Below are positions 11,770 to 24,749 of a stretch of 64,000 nt of DNA, one piece after another (the first letter of the stretch is position 1; each line of letters starts with the position of its first letter). The notes beneath the pieces were generated by a model. That model had not been told where the DNA came from. It saw only the letters and a list, made by a program, of their open reading frames with translations, and ran no database searches. Origin of the DNA: Trochalopteron elliotii (Eukaryota; Chordata; Aves; Passeriformes; Leiothrichidae); NCBI GenBank assembly GCA_024734555.1, contig JANPWX010000126.1, positions 2,508,441-2,572,440 of the forward strand, written 5' to 3'. A program made the translations under genes and the position numbers.

Positions 11770-14555
11770 TGGGAGTCAGGTTTCAGGAGCTTTATATCAG
11801 GGAAAGGTTTAGGAAGTGTAATAGCAGAAGACATGTAATGAAGCTCAGTACTGCCCCATAGCACTGGCTATGAAAAGGTAATATCCACAGTAAAATTCCA
11901 GCTCTGTAGCCTATGCAGAGTATTTTGCTCTGCTGTTATAATGATGACACTTAGAATTAGACCGACATAACCTAGAGAGCTCTGGGGACTCATCATCTCT
12001 GAGATTTCACTTAATTATTGGCAAACTCTGTCATTTAGTATCCCAAGCAGGCTGTGCTATGTATAACCAACACATCTAATTTGATTTCATCTTGAATTGC
12101 TCCTATGAGTGGTCTTGAATGGGACCACATCTGGTATCTTGGCAACGTCCCTTCTTCTGGTGGAGAGAGCTGTCCTTGAATCTATAAAATGGATCTTTTA
12201 CAGCAGGGGGGTGAGTGTGCACGTGTGGGGGAACCCTCTGGGAGCACACAAAGGGAGGCTTGGCTTACACGCACATTTGACACATTTAGGTTTTTAATAC
12301 ATTTTTTTTCCCAGATAAATTATACCCATGAATCTTGGTGTAAATATTTTTCTTTGAGCTAGGGCAGTGGATTTAAGAAGCACTTAGGATACTTGATCCT
12401 TAATTGAAGCTTTCAAGAAGGAATTGGTTGCTGGTTTGTATGGACAAAACATTATTGCTTTTCTCTCTGTGATATACAATTAGAAGGGAGGGTGGGGGAT
12501 CAAGTGTACATTTCAAGGAGAAAAGCAAGCTAATCATAAAGGTATAGTCAGAAGGTGATTTTTCTGTGTAAGTGAATGAGGTTCAGAATTCTGGCATGTA
12601 GGACATAAGAATCACTCAGCTTCCCACTAACTCAGGGTTTCTCTGTCCAGCCAGCCCTCCCTCCTGGCAGCTGGCTTGGGAAGAGGAAAATCACCCCCAA
12701 TTTTCATGTACAGCATAGAAATGAGAGACAATTCACAACTCATTTCCTTCTTCAGGGTTTTGGATCTTACAGTTTACATAGGGATAAGCTCAGGGGAAGG
12801 AATGAGTGGTTTCCACAGAGGAAGTGTATTCTGTGTTCATGGGGGAAATGTTCAGATAGAGAATATATATATATATGTATATGTAACTGTGTATGTATGT
12901 GTAACTGTGTGCCACAGTTTCAGTAACTTCTCTCAATTTCTATTACTCTGTGATAAAATGACATTTTCTGAATTACAAGGAACTTATCTGCCACTTAAGA
13001 CTTGCTGTTCCCTTTTGCTACAGCAAATTTAAATCACTGCATTATCCTACTGGTCAATAAGACCTAATCCTGTAAAGCTGAAAGCACAAGGACTCTTGTT
13101 CTATGTTTCCAGAGGAGGAGTGTCTTACATTTGTGATCTAAACTGCCAGAAAACTCTTCCTTTGTGTCACAAATTGAACGTCCTTAGGAGTCATGGGTCA
13201 GAAGAAGTATGGTCCTTCCAGCTGTGAAAGACAGAGGCACATCACGAAGAAGCTCAGGACTAAAATGAACTAACAGTTCAAGTTTTGTTTTTGCTCTGTA
13301 ACTCAGAAAGTGACACTTTTTTCATTCTTCTCTTGGTCATTCCCAGACTACCCAGTTAAAGCTTCAGTAGGAATAAAATACAGATTAGAACCTTGAACAT
13401 CACCAACTACTTGGTAACTTGGTGAACTATTGGTTTGCTTGACAAGCTCACAGAACTTTTTATTTTCCCACAGGAAGATCCAGTCTTTTCCTATTCAAAA
13501 AAAAAAGCTGTGGTCATTTCTTGCTTTAAAGACAGACCTTTTACCAGCATCTAGGATTGTAGAAACTGCTTATTTGCAATGATATTTACTCCTTTACCTT
13601 GCTCAGTTCTCTCCAGCAGAGTGAAACCACAGTACCACGTGAACTAGTGAATATACTGTGTTTGAGTGGTTAAAGTACATTCATCAGCTCTAATAAAGTG
13701 CTCAGTGCTTCCTGGATGTACAGGATATGAATCACATAATGTGAAGAAGATGACCACATAGCATCCTCATTACTGAGCTGGGTTAGCACTCTGCTGCCTG
13801 CAGAGCAGCTGTGCTGGTGTGTTACTCTGCACATTTCAACAGACTGAGCAAAGGGAGGGAGATGGATGCAATCTTCTCCTCAGGCACACAGGAGTTAATT
13901 ATGAAAAGGTGTGATTTTTGATCAGTATTTTCTTGTGCAATTACATCCCTGACTTAACATGGCTTCGTTCTGACTGTTCCTCCCAGTAACAGTGTGGTTT
14001 CAAGTACAGAGTGATAATTGCTGTTGATATTTGCACTTCAGGTTTGGTCAGATGGAGGAATTTCTATGACCTTCCAAACAAATGCATTAAAAATGATGCT
14101 AACAACAGGATATTTTGGGTGATTAATAAGGGGGGCAACGTTTGGAATCAGGATGGAGTTGGCAGTGTTGCTGGGAGATCTCCAAGTAACCTCACTGCAG
14201 CAGAGTTCCTGCAGCCTGAGAGCTGCACTGAGTGGGGCACTTCCAGTTCATGCACTGGTTCCACTACACTTCAACAAAGCTGGACTAACTAGCAAAGAAA
14301 ACATTTATAAACATCTATGAAAATAAGTGATGTCAGGATAATACTAATCAGAACAAAGGGACTTGTGCCTATTTTAATGTATAAGCAGATCTGGCTTTAA
14401 TTGCTTTTTTGAAAACTTTTGCTCAATGTGGGCCTTTCTTCAATTTAGAGAATAAAATACAATTTTTGGTTATTTTTAGATCCAAACCATTGCTGGCGCT
14501 GTGCAATGAAACAGTTTTTTTAAAAAAGTCCCAGGGCAGTCGTTTGATTAAAAAA
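11770..14555. other. Unique intergenic sequence, no gene seen
   Basis: No recognisable exon or transposon apart from the TA/TG microsatellite at 12862-12911. ORFs here are at most 118 codons and lack domains; one of them (12676-13032) runs through the microsatellite. Confidence 0.45.
12862..12911 (+). repeat. (TA)n/(TG)n microsatellite
   Basis: An ATATATATAT run passes into GTATGTATGTG and two GTAACTGTGT copies. Confidence 0.85.
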
Positions 14556-14559
14556 AATT

Positions 14560-14620
14560 GATGATTGCCAGACCAGACAATCTCTTGGGGTCTCTGCCAG
14601 CCTTATGGTTCCATGATTTG
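14560..14620 (+). mobile_element. CR1 LINE 3' end remnant
   Basis: GACCAGACAATCTCTTGGGG, then TCTCTGCCAGCCTTATGG and TTCCATGATT, match the CR1 3' terminus pattern (GACTAGATGATCTC..GGGTCTCTTCCAGCC..ATTCTATGATT). It is a short 5'-truncated tail. Confidence 0.65.
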
Positions 14621-14691
14621 TCATCGCTCTGGAAAAGTCTCTGCTCTTATTCCTATCTGTGTGGCTTCACTGTCTTCATTTGACTCAAAGA

Positions 14692-14770
14692 AGAGATATG
14701 GAAAGGCTGAAGTAGCTTGCCAAGAACCAAAAGGGGATCAGTGATCAAATCTGGGCAGAACTCAGCCTGC
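14692..14770 (+). mobile_element. Possible MIR-type SINE remnant
   Basis: GGAAAGGCTGAAGTAGCTTG followed by CCAAGAACC, and CTGGGCAGAACTCAGCC downstream, parallel the MIR core (GAGGTTAAGTAACTTGCCCA..GGCAGAGCTGGGATTCGAACCC). Divergence is high. Confidence 0.42.
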
Positions 14771-14789
14771 TTTTTTCCTCTGTATACCC

Positions 14790-16150
14790 AAAGAGCACAG
14801 CCTCTAACAGAACTGCTCAGCTCCTGGAGCTACCTCCTCTACAGACCTTGGTGCCTGATCCTTCCAGTCAAATGCCAATTCCACAAACAGTAGTTTTCAT
14901 TAATTTCTTTAGCATTCCTTCATTCTCCCTCCTCCTTCCCATCTTTTTCCTAATTCCATTTCTTCACACACCCATGACATCACCTGCATGCCTCCCCAGG
15001 CCTCCATTGCCACTCTGTTCTCCAGGTTAGTATTCTCATCACTTCCTTCCCCATGGCTTTTGGGGTCACAGAAAGAGTGAACACATGTGCAGAGGTGGGA
15101 AGAAGAACTGGAGACAGGTTGATTTGTGGGAAAGGAAAAAAGGCCGAAGAAGAAGACCCAGACTGTGCTGGCCTTATCATAAACAGAAGTTTATGAAAAT
15201 TCTCACGAAAGAATTTAACACAGAATTACCAGGAAATGCCAGGAACATTTCAGACTCCCTCCTCCCTTTCACCAACAGGTACAACATGCCAATGCATACG
15301 ACACACTCACAGCCACAAGACTGCAGAGTTCCTGTCTTTATTTAAATCAAACATGCAACACCCCCTTAGTTTTGGCTTCCAAGAAAAATGAAGACTGTAC
15401 AGTCATTTTGTCTGTCTGTTCCTTCTCCCAGTAATCTTTCAGTTGGATGGCCAATTTCTAGGAAAATGTTTCAAAGCTATTAAGTTCCCACATGTTTCAA
15501 TAAAGTGTCTGGACAGAAGATGAAAGCCTTTGCCATATAAAGTTCTCATGCCTCATAACAAAGATCTGGAAGAGGATGTGTGGTTGCCCATCCTGCTCTG
15601 AGTTAGGCTCAAACATCTCCGTTTTCCCCAGTGAATGGTTTTTGAGTTTGAATCTATTCTGGAAAGGCTCTAGCAAGGGGATGCCTCATCATCCCCTGAC
15701 CAACCCAGAACTGCCACCTAAGCTTTTCCTTCACACGCTGCTGTCGCCTCATCTTGGTATGGAAGACAGTTTAAGGGAAATGTAAAAAAAAAGAAGGAAA
15801 ACAGAGAAAGGAAAATACTTCTGAGTAACAGTGGCAATGTCAGCTCTGTATCCTGATACAGATAACACAGAAGCTGTCTATAGAGGCAGATCCTTTCAAA
15901 ATTTAAAAGATTATTTGGAGAAATCAGTCCCAATAGTCTCATAAGCACAGAACAAAACACAGCAGTGTTGGATGTTGCCAATTTGTTGCTGACAATGCTT
16001 TGTGTCACTACCCTCATTTAGGAACATGAGATGGAAACACACAGTCCTAATGTCTACTTATCTCCAATAGCCTCTGCCCCTGGTTCATTTCATTTTTGGT
16101 ATAAATCTACTCCACATGCCATATCCTTCTGTGAGAGCGAGGGACCTGGG
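14790..16150. other. Unique intergenic sequence, no gene seen
   Basis: Pyrimidine-rich in places (14,900-15,040), with short overlapping frames only. No repeat or exon was recognised. Confidence 0.45.
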
Positions 16151-16160
16151 GCTCAGTGTG

Positions 16161-16168
16161 TATAAATA
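16161..16168 (+). promoter_or_regulatory. TATA-box-like element
   Basis: TATAAATA lies at the left edge of a compact CpG-rich block and would place a start site near 16,190. This is a sequence match only, and AT-rich octamers occur by chance. Confidence 0.4.
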
Positions 16169-16189
16169 TCACCCAGAGGCGGCCCTTAG

Positions 16190-16560
16190 CCTTGAATGCA
16201 GGCCGGGCAGCATCGCTGCAGTGCGGGAGGTCAGAGCACACAGCCGAACCCGTCCCCAATGCGGCCCTGCCCAGGGCACGCAGTGCTGAGCGCACACGGC
16301 ACCGGGGCCGCTCCCCGAGCCCGCCCCGCGGCCACCGAGTGCCACAGCCCGGCCCGACCCCGGGGGACTCAATACAGGGCACTGCTGAACTCCTAAACCC
16401 CGGAGCTAAACCCCCGGCCCCGAGGGACTCAATACAGGGCACTGCTGAACTCCTAAACCCCGGAGCTAAACCCCCGGCCCCGGGGAACTCAGCACAGGTC
16501 ACTGCTAAACTCCTAAACAAGCGCCGGGAGCTCTCCCGGGGCAAAGCCGCTTTGGGATCC
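16190..16560 (+). promoter_or_regulatory. Compact CpG-rich island, possible orphan promoter
   Basis: A block of about 370 bases with dense CpG stands out sharply from AT-rich flanks. A TATAAATA sits about 25-30 bases upstream of its start. It contains a 60-bp tandem repeat. Frames of 180 codons (plus, 16156-16698) and 145 codons (minus, 16107-16544) stay open through it. The plus frame repeats a 20-residue unit beginning DSIQGTAELLNPGAK. No family is recognised and no splice donor stands out. It could be an unannotated lncRNA or small-gene promoter, an alternative promoter, or simply a GC-rich repeat. Confidence 0.35.
16361..16518 (+). repeat. 60-bp GC-rich tandem repeat, about 2.6 copies
   Basis: Copies lie at 16361-16420, 16421-16480 and 16481-16518 (partial). 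Copies 1 and 2 agree across the block from ACTCAATACAGGGCACTG to the GGCCCCG end. Copy 3 is diverged (ACTCAGCACAGGTCACTG). The period is exactly 20 codons, so any frame through it gives a 20-residue peptide repeat. Confidence 0.93.
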
Positions 16561-16699
16561 CGCTCCAGAGTGGTTCAAGGACTGGCCAGCTCGCCTTTCA
16601 CACACACGGGGGCATCCAGAGCGGAAATCCTGACAGAAAAACCTGAACTTTCAGGGGGAAAAGCAGAGCCATTTGCTGGCGCATTGCTCCCCCGATGAG

Positions 16700-18845
16700 T
16701 GGTTTGCCAGGGGAAAAAGTGATCGTTTTCCATATCCTCCAGCTCATGGCTATGGCTCCGAGTGCAGTATTTCCGCCAGGTTTTCTGGCAGTGTCTAAGA
16801 GTTAAGGCTTGTATTTCAGCATGTATTAAAACAAAAGAATATAGGGAGGGACAAAAAAAAAATTCTTTTCATGGGAAGGGAGAAGGCAAGCGCACAATCT
16901 GCAGTCTTTGTTTACATTCTGTGCAAACTGGTCTCTTACTGGTTAATCTTCCCCTGTCGCTGCCATCCTGCCAGACCAGCTCATGTTGTCCTTCCAACCA
17001 CTGCAGTGAAAAGGAGGTTTAAAAATCCATCAGCACTCACAGAATGCATTCAGCAGTGCTGCTCAGTCCCCTCTGCCCTCAGAAGCAGCTCCCGTGCTTT
17101 GACTGCACACTTTGTGGGTCACAACTGTCCCAGGATAATTAGGACGTACTGAGGCGGTTTAGTTCTGGCTTTCCCATTTCAGAGCTGTCCTTTCCTCTGC
17201 TTTCAACTGCTTATTTTATTTACCCTATGTTGAATACTCTGTCCTTTGACCTTTCACCTTTCCAGGAAAGTTCAGGATTTTGCCAAACATGCCAGGGTAG
17301 GGCAGAGGCTGAGCAGAGAGGAAGTCAGGCACTGCCCCTTCTTCCCAGCACCCAGGCTCTGCAGTGTGCCAGCTCACAGGAAATCTCACTGCCACTCACC
17401 AATGGGCACTGCCTCCACACATAAACATCACAGCAAAGGTGTAAGAAAGATTTTGTTAAACCTTTTGGGAAATAGGATGCCATTTAGAAGTTAATCCCAA
17501 AGATTCAGGCGGAGTTGTAGCCAGCAGAAGTGTAGGAAAGTGGAGGAGAGGGACTTTTCCTTCTGAATGCAGCCTAATTTTATACCTGCAAGAGGAGCTG
17601 AAAAACTTCTCTCCCCCTCATCCAGGAGAGAAGTGACAGGTATAAAAAAAAAAAATCAGCTGACTTTGGGGAAATAAAGGGACTAAGAATCAACTCTACC
17701 TATGCTCCTTTGGCTTCAGGTTTAAGTTAAAATCACCTCTATCAGTAGGTTTGGTTCTCGTTTAAGTGACAACAAAGTTTATTGTGGCTCAGCCTGGCTG
17801 CACAAAGGCCTGTCCATCTATTGCTGGGTGGTTAAATTCTCGGGTTTTGAATTCTTGCAGGTGACTCAAGGAAATAAAATTTAGTGGCTTTTAAAAAAAT
17901 TATTACTTGTAAGAGACAGACGGATTGCAAACAAAGGGCTAGGTCCTGATCCTGTTGAAAGCATGGAGTTGAGGCACCAGAGTTTGTTCCTGACTGCCTT
18001 AGGTGTTCAGGGAGAAAGAAAGAAGTAAGAGAGAGCTGTAAGGCTAAAAGCAAGCACTGACTTGCTGTGAGACCTTCATGATTACCTCTGGGGGAAGAAA
18101 CACAGCTTGTTAAAAAAAAAATATAAGAGGATAACTGCACCTTCTTCATGAAAATGAGCAAATTCCAGAGTGTTTCTTCTGCCTGCTATGCGATTTGCTT
18201 CAGCTTCATTTCACGTGCTGTCTCACACAATAGCCTCTGGGAATTCTCAGGGAAAAAAATATTTAGCTGCCTCACCTTCTATGCCCAACTCCTGCCTTCC
18301 TGCAAGGAAATTATTTGCTGCTTCCCTAACAAACCTGCTTCAGTTGTCACTGTAGGTAAGGTTATGTCAACACTTCTATTATAAACTCCTCTTGTCAGGA
18401 ATTTACAAGTCCGCTGTAAAAATTCCCTTTGCACTTAATTCTCGAAGAGATGAAAAAATGCCAGGAGCACATTTAAAAAAAAATTCAACATTTACATATT
18501 AGATTTTAACACTTTCCAAGAAATGAATACTTCTATGACCAAAGACCTAAATGGGTCCAGTCAGGAAGGGAATCCTACTGAAATCAGTCACCTTGGAGTG
18601 TCCTGCACACCAGTGCTGCAAATATGGAAATGTCACTGTGAGTGCCACCAGAGGAATCAGAACAAAAGTACCCTGGAAAAACCTCATCTAGTCACACTGC
18701 AATGATAAAATGCAAGCCATCCTGTTTATTGAGGGATACATCCTGTCTGTCATACCAATAAGCTGAGTTTAATGTTTGGAGTTTTCACTGGAGTTGAGGA
18801 AGCATTTTTTTTAAATCTGTCTAAAGTATTTATCTCACCTTCATC
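16700..18845. other. Unique intergenic sequence, no gene seen
   Basis: Short frames only, with no domains. A-runs occur near 16852, 17646 and 18110. No transposon was recognised. Confidence 0.45.
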
Positions 18846-18849
18846 CTCT

Positions 18850-19020
18850 CATCTGAGCCTCTCACAATCACCAGCACATTTCACTTTCCTGGTGCATTAC
18901 TGCCGTTTATTTTCATTTCAGAAAGAGAACAGTGATACAGAGAGAGGTTAAATGATTTGCCCAAGGTCACAGAGGACAAGGCTCTACTCTGGGAAAGGCA
19001 CTCACCCGTGTCTGGGATCC
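18850..19020 (+). mobile_element. MIR-type SINE remnant
   Basis: GATACAGAGAGAGGTTAAAT, then GATTTGCCCAAGGTCACAGA (core about 18934-18973) and CAAGGCTCTACTCTGG, match the MIR core (GGCACAGAGAGGTTAAGTAACTTGCCCAAGGTCACACAGC) nearly position for position. The part to the left (CTCTCACAATCACCAGCACA) fits the preceding MIR region. MIR relics are old and sparse in birds. Confidence 0.8.
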
Positions 19021-19029
19021 ACCCCAGCA

Positions 19030-22000
19030 GACTGTCCATCCTCTCGTGGCTTGCTAAGGGGTAAGAGCAATTTATCGTGCTTAATACAGCTCTGAGCCTG
19101 CAGTTCCTTTTCTCTTCCCTGGGCTGCTACTTGGGAGGATTTAACAGTTACTGCCTTTATTCTCCCTCTCCACTCCCACCCTTGTTTTTTACAGGTCTAA
19201 GAGGAACCTGAAAAGGTCTGATTTTGGATCTGAGGAAGTGCAGAGAGCCTGAATTCTTTGCATATATGAAATGTTGCTGCTTAGAGGCTGGAACAGAGGC
19301 CAGGATTTACTGCCTATGAAGAGTTGTGTGCTTTTACATTCTGTCCAGTCCCATATTGGAAAGGAGGACTACATGGCACTAAGCTAAACTCTGAAAGTCA
19401 TGAGAGAAAAGAAGGGGAAGGCCAGGAAAAGGAAAAAGAAGATAGAGAATAAGTGTTTTTGATACAGTCTTTAGTTCATTTTCAAATGCTGTAGGGAATC
19501 AACAACTGAAAGAAATTATAATAATCCAGTTATAACTAGTGCAGCTTCAATAAGACCACATTTTTAAAAGTGTGATTCCAGCTCTCTAAACTCTTCCACA
19601 TATTTACTGCATGCAAATATCTACACCCATGTGTATGACTCTGCAAAGTTATGTTTGCAGCCTTCCAAACCACGTTTTAAAACAAAGACTCAGATCTCCA
19701 TCTTCTCCCTCCCCTCAACTGTTCAGCACACACGCACAAGGAGTGCTGCTTCCAGTGACACCAAGCAGGACATGAACTAACCTGGGACACCCCAGGCCCA
19801 GTTCTGAGTGAACAGTGGTGTCAATCTTCCAAGGAAAGCACCAAATTCTGTCAAACAGAACAGGCCCAAGAAGTGCAAAAGGAATTTACAAATCAAGATT
19901 TTCTGTAATATGGTCCATTGGCTTTTGATAATAAAAACCACATTGTAAATGGCCAAGAAATTAATCTTTAAAAGGCAGCTGTAGCCCATGTGTATTAACT
20001 ATTTTTCAGACATTTCCTCTGGATTTTTGTTACCTTCTTTAATACATGTTTCCAGCCAGCAGAAATGTTATGCTCTGTGGGTGAAATATAATATGCATTT
20101 TTAAAACATTTATAAATATGTATACACCCTATGGATTCACACGGCACTGTAGGAGCTGTGTTCTGGTCTGCAGTCTTTAAAAATTAATTACAAATATACT
20201 AAGGTGTATGTTCAACACAATGCATGGGGATTTAGCCACATAAATTTCATTAAGGCTGATGAGAGGTGTGCAGTTAAAGCCCTGCATATCAAGACATCAT
20301 GCATAAAGAAAAGCCTGTCTAATTATGTATTTACTTATTAAACCAGAACAGCTCTGAAGGGCATGCATGTTTATCTAATTTTATTTATTCCTTTTCAAAA
20401 CAAATGAAATGCACACAGGAGCACACACATGTGGACACACACACCTATATCCTGCAGAACATGGAAATTTTAAATTTGATATGTTAATATGTTGAAAAAT
20501 CAATTAAAATTATTCTTCGGCTATTGTTATTTTTTGTAACAAGGAAGATTAAAACATCCCTTGAGGTCACAAACTAGGAACACGTAAATGACCCGACTAT
20601 GTGGAATGGCATTTTTGTGGTAAAAAAGGCATTGGTGGCACATTTTAGTAGAGTTGCAATTGTGACACACAATACTCAAAGCTGGGAAATTCTTAGTTCC
20701 CCTACCTCATTTCCTCAGGTCTCACTTTTGTCATCATAAAACTTCTTTCCTCTTCTTAACAATTGGGCATGCAAATAGCACACAGTCTGCATTAAGGTAA
20801 AGCATTGGGTTTAGCACATGCATGTGGGTAGGAAGTGGGTATTTCACATCAATTTTGTTAATTTCTGAACATGAAGGAATGCATTTCATACAACTGTTTA
20901 TTTTCTTCTCCAGATTACTGAATGGCTTCAACATGTTTGCTGCCAAGTTCAGGATCCAAAGATGTTGCTCCAATGTCTCTTCTGAACACTTTGATGCCAT
21001 CTACTAGATCATTGTGTTAGGGGCCAAGTTAAGGCCAGCAGGGTAAAGGCAATTTATAACCCACATAGTGACATCAGTCTAACCTAGCAACCTCCCTAGC
21101 AACACTGCCAAAGCATCACAATGTGGCCCCCATAGCTCAGATGATATGAAGATAGCAGCATTGTTAGGGTGGGAGGTTGCCACTTTGGCCTAGCAACAAA
21201 TAACAGCCTGACCTTGGAATCTATTGAAAGCTGAGAAGCCAAGCAGAACAGAGGGAGAACCACCAAAAGAAAATCCAAGGGTCCCTGTCTATTTATTTTA
21301 TGTAACCTAAACAAATTCTTCAGAGAAAAATATGGCAGTGCTTCCAGACACACTGCGTGCTTATATATTCAACATTGCTTTTCCACATGGCTTGTTAAGA
21401 GCTGAATAGATTTTACACTGTGATTTGGAAATAACAAAACCAGTGTGCAGAAAAAGGATGAATAAAGAAATCACTCCAGCCAGTTCCAAGTGGTGACAAA
21501 CAGGCTGCACATTGCTGTTAAAGTGCACTGATGTGAGTGAGGTCTCCCACCCCCAGGTATTGCACGGTGTGATCTGGGCTTTGGGCTCACCCAAGAAATC
21601 CAGCTGTAACCAGCTTACATGCAGCATTTTGTCACTGAAAATAATGAAATGGATATAAATCTCATCCCCCCCGCCCCTGTTCCTTCTCTTTCTTCTTGCT
21701 GCCCATTCAAACAAGCCCCTTGTCCACGCCATTGTGCCAGCTCTGCACAGGCAGCTGCTGAAGCAAGGCAACCCTTCTCTCTCCCAGATACACACCAGGA
21801 GCAGGGCATCCTCTACACACACTGAGGAGCTGGACCTGATCTGCTTGTTGTTTCTAGTCTTTAGCAAAGATCCCATACTCCTGGTGTTTGTAAGTGAATA
21901 CCCCTTATGGCATCTTGACAGTTACAGTCATTCAAAGACAACTGAGAGAAACAAATGGCAAGTATGGAAAAGGAAAGTGATGCATTTGTTTCTGTCCTGG

Positions 22001-24525
22001 TGGCCCTGAGCCAGTGTGTGGTGCTGGAGGTTGCCTGATGCTGAGCTTCTAGACACCATTTGGCCTTAAGAGAATATAAAACAGTATTAGCCCCATTTTT
22101 CCTGGGGAAATCATAACCCTCAGAATTCCAAAGCTATCCTGTAAAGTGACCACTTCTAACACCAACCAGTGGGGATAATTCACCTTCCCCTTCCAGTTTA
22201 GTGGCTTTAAGCTACCAGCTGGCCAGTGCAGAGAAGCTCAAATTGCAGCTGCCTTCACTCTCTTTAGCTGTCAAGATAAACAGATGACTTTGGTTTGCAG
22301 CTACAGAACACTGAATACATATTTTCAAAAATGTAATTTCTTTTGGAATTTCAATGACACATGCTTTCACATATGTGTGGCTTTGCATGTGGGTGTGTGA
22401 ATACATGCATATTTTTATATAATTACATTTTTTAGTAGGTATTTTTAAAAATAATTTTAATTCCTTCAATTTTTGTGCATTGTTTCCCCCCTGTATAAAT
22501 AACATTTCCTATCACTTTCAGTTTATAACTTCTCTTGAGAAGGGAGCCATGAGCCACAAATTGCCAATTGTCTACTTGCAGCAGCCTTTTACAAAGGGAC
22601 TGATAGAGCTGAACTGGACATGGTCTGTCTGTCCTGCTGTCACTGCTGCAGTAACCACAATTGTTGTGTGGGTAACACCAAGTCGGGGCAATTTATCTTA
22701 TAAAACCTTAGTGCAAGTTTCATCACAGAACACAGCATCTGCCCATTAGCTCAATTTCTATTTTCAGCCAAGACTGTGACATATTCAAAGGCATTGTATG
22801 AAGTGTGTGAAAGTTTACTCCTTTGGATCTTTCTTAAATCACGAGCTTTAAGTACATTGAAAAATAGAGACCTCTTGTGTTAGTGCCACTTCCTCTATGC
22901 CACACTTGTACAAACTCAAACCAGCCAGCTGAAACTTTTTTAACTCCTTGGCTTTCCCATAACAGCCCCTGCTGGAGATGTGTGTATCCAAATGGTGAAG
23001 TGGAGGCTGCAGTGGGATCCAAACCTGTGTGCCTACCTCCCTGTGATGCAGCTGTGCTGGAAATCCCACAGACATGAGGAAAAAGGAAATTTCAGCTTCT
23101 CACAGTGCTTCTCACCCACACTGCTCTGTCTCCTTCTGCTGCCAGCTCTGCACTGTGGTGTCTTCAGAGGTTAACTTCAAACTATAAAAGAATGGGAGGA
23201 GAATGGGAATGGGGATGAATTCTTACAAACTGACCATATGACTTTCTCCATGTACTTCCTGCTAAGCATCTTGGAAAGTGCTGATAGTCTTTCTCAAGTC
23301 CTAGTGCTGACCACAGGCTTCCCCTCCACATTGATGTGGAGCCCTCTCTCCCTTTTCCATGTCCTTTCCTTCCCTCTTTGAACCGTGCTTCCTAGATGAG
23401 GGAAGGGAGCAGGGCAGGGAAGCAACTCCTCCACCCAGGGCTGCCAGAGAATGAATGGTCAATGCTGGCTGTGTGTCTTTTCCTCAGCACCATATTTTGC
23501 CAATCTATAGAATAATGAAAAAAAAAATCTATAGAAAAATGTGTGAAATACACTTGCAAAAAATAGCTGAGAAGCTCATTTCCTCCTCCTTCCCCATCAC
23601 TCAACAGCTCTGTAACTCCAGCCTGAGCTTTCACCAGTCCCAGCCATGGTGTTCAAAAGCTCCAGCTCCAGCTCTGGCTGTCCTCTGCCCTCGCACTGCA
23701 AATCAAGCCCAGAGTAAGAGCCTGGTGTAATGAGTAACCCAGAGGAGATTCATTGGGACCAACACCAGGAAAATTATTTGATTTCTCTGCTTACACAGTT
23801 CAGTGTATTCATCATTTTGCCAGTTCTGAAACTGAGTAACTTTGGCAAATACCAGAGTCCGTCTCAGTTCCTTAGAGGAGACAAAAGACTTTACCATTAA
23901 TATTTTCAGAGCCAGCTATATCTTTAGACAATGGAGGCTAGGACTGCATTGTGTGGGTTTCTGTATGTATATAAATTCAACATTCTGGATATCCATGCTT
24001 TTTAAAAAATGCAATCAGTGTCGAAAAATAAATGCACCTTATTAAAGACTTAAAATTCCTACCCTTCCCTCTAGAGATCATGCATGACTAGGATTGAAGC
24101 TAGGTCATTGCAACAACAAAAAAAAGAGCAATTTGGATCAGCAGACCATGATTGCATCAGTGAGCTGATGGGGCTGGGGAAATTATACAAAAATTGGGAT
24201 ATTTGGATCTGGGTTAATAACAGATGCAGAATCTGGGATCCAGTTTAGGTAGACTTAATCCGAGTTCCATGCCAATTTAGGTGCCTCTTTGGTGTAAATC
24301 TGAGTAAATTTCAAGCACAAGTGCTGGGGTAAACAGCCTCACCCAAACCCTTTCATTCTTGCCCAGGAGGAAAAAGCACTGGCCTGTATTTGTGAGAGGA
24401 ATGCAGGGATATATAAGGCTCTCCAGTGGCTGCAGTTAATGCCAAGGTCAGCTCCAGCTGACACCCGTGCCTGGGGATGTGGGGGAAGGGATGGCTGTGC
24501 TCTGCGGCCAAGCCACAAGATGTCA
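19030..24525. other. Unique intergenic sequence, no gene seen
   Basis: The longest frame is 171 codons (minus, 21361-21876), without a domain. Minor CA/TG-rich spots occur near 20410-20450 and 22370-22410. Several AT-rich stretches (20,050-20,560, 22,420-22,480) could hold regulatory elements. Nothing specific can be claimed. Confidence 0.45.
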
Positions 24526-24530
24526 GGAGA

Positions 24531-24745
24531 CTGCTGTGTTGTGCTGTGCTACGGCTGTGCTGTGCCGAGCTGTGCTGTGATAACGCTGTGCTGCTGCTGT
24601 GCTGAGCTGTGCCGTGCTGTGCTACTGCTGTGCTGGGCTGAGCTGTGCTAACACTGAGTTGTGCTAACACTGAGCTGAGCTGTGCTGTGCTAACACTCTG
24701 TGCTTTGCTGTGCTGAGCTGCCCTGTTGCACTGTTGCACTGCTCC
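24531..24745 (+). repeat. GCTGT-type pentamer minisatellite array
   Basis: Imperfect iterations of GCTGT, GCTGA and CTGTGCTGAG with interspersed TAACACT units run for over 200 bases. Read on the minus strand (frame 24353-24766, 137 codons) the array yields a low-complexity Ala/Gln/His/Ser/Thr chain with AQHS-like repeats, an artefact seen with this kind of repeat. It is typical of bird GC-rich simple DNA. Confidence 0.9.
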
Positions 24746-24749
24746 CCTG

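Noticed and set aside
21361..21876. 171-codon minus-strand ORF
   Set aside because: No domain or signal was recognised, and other frames overlap it on both strands.
22080..22120. MIR-like TTAGCCCCATTTTTCCTGGG
   Set aside because: The single short match lacks the neighbouring MIR blocks.
23760..23830. Possible minus-strand MIR near GATTTCTCTGCTTACACAG
   Set aside because: Only a few scattered positions agree with the MIR core, which is not enough to call.
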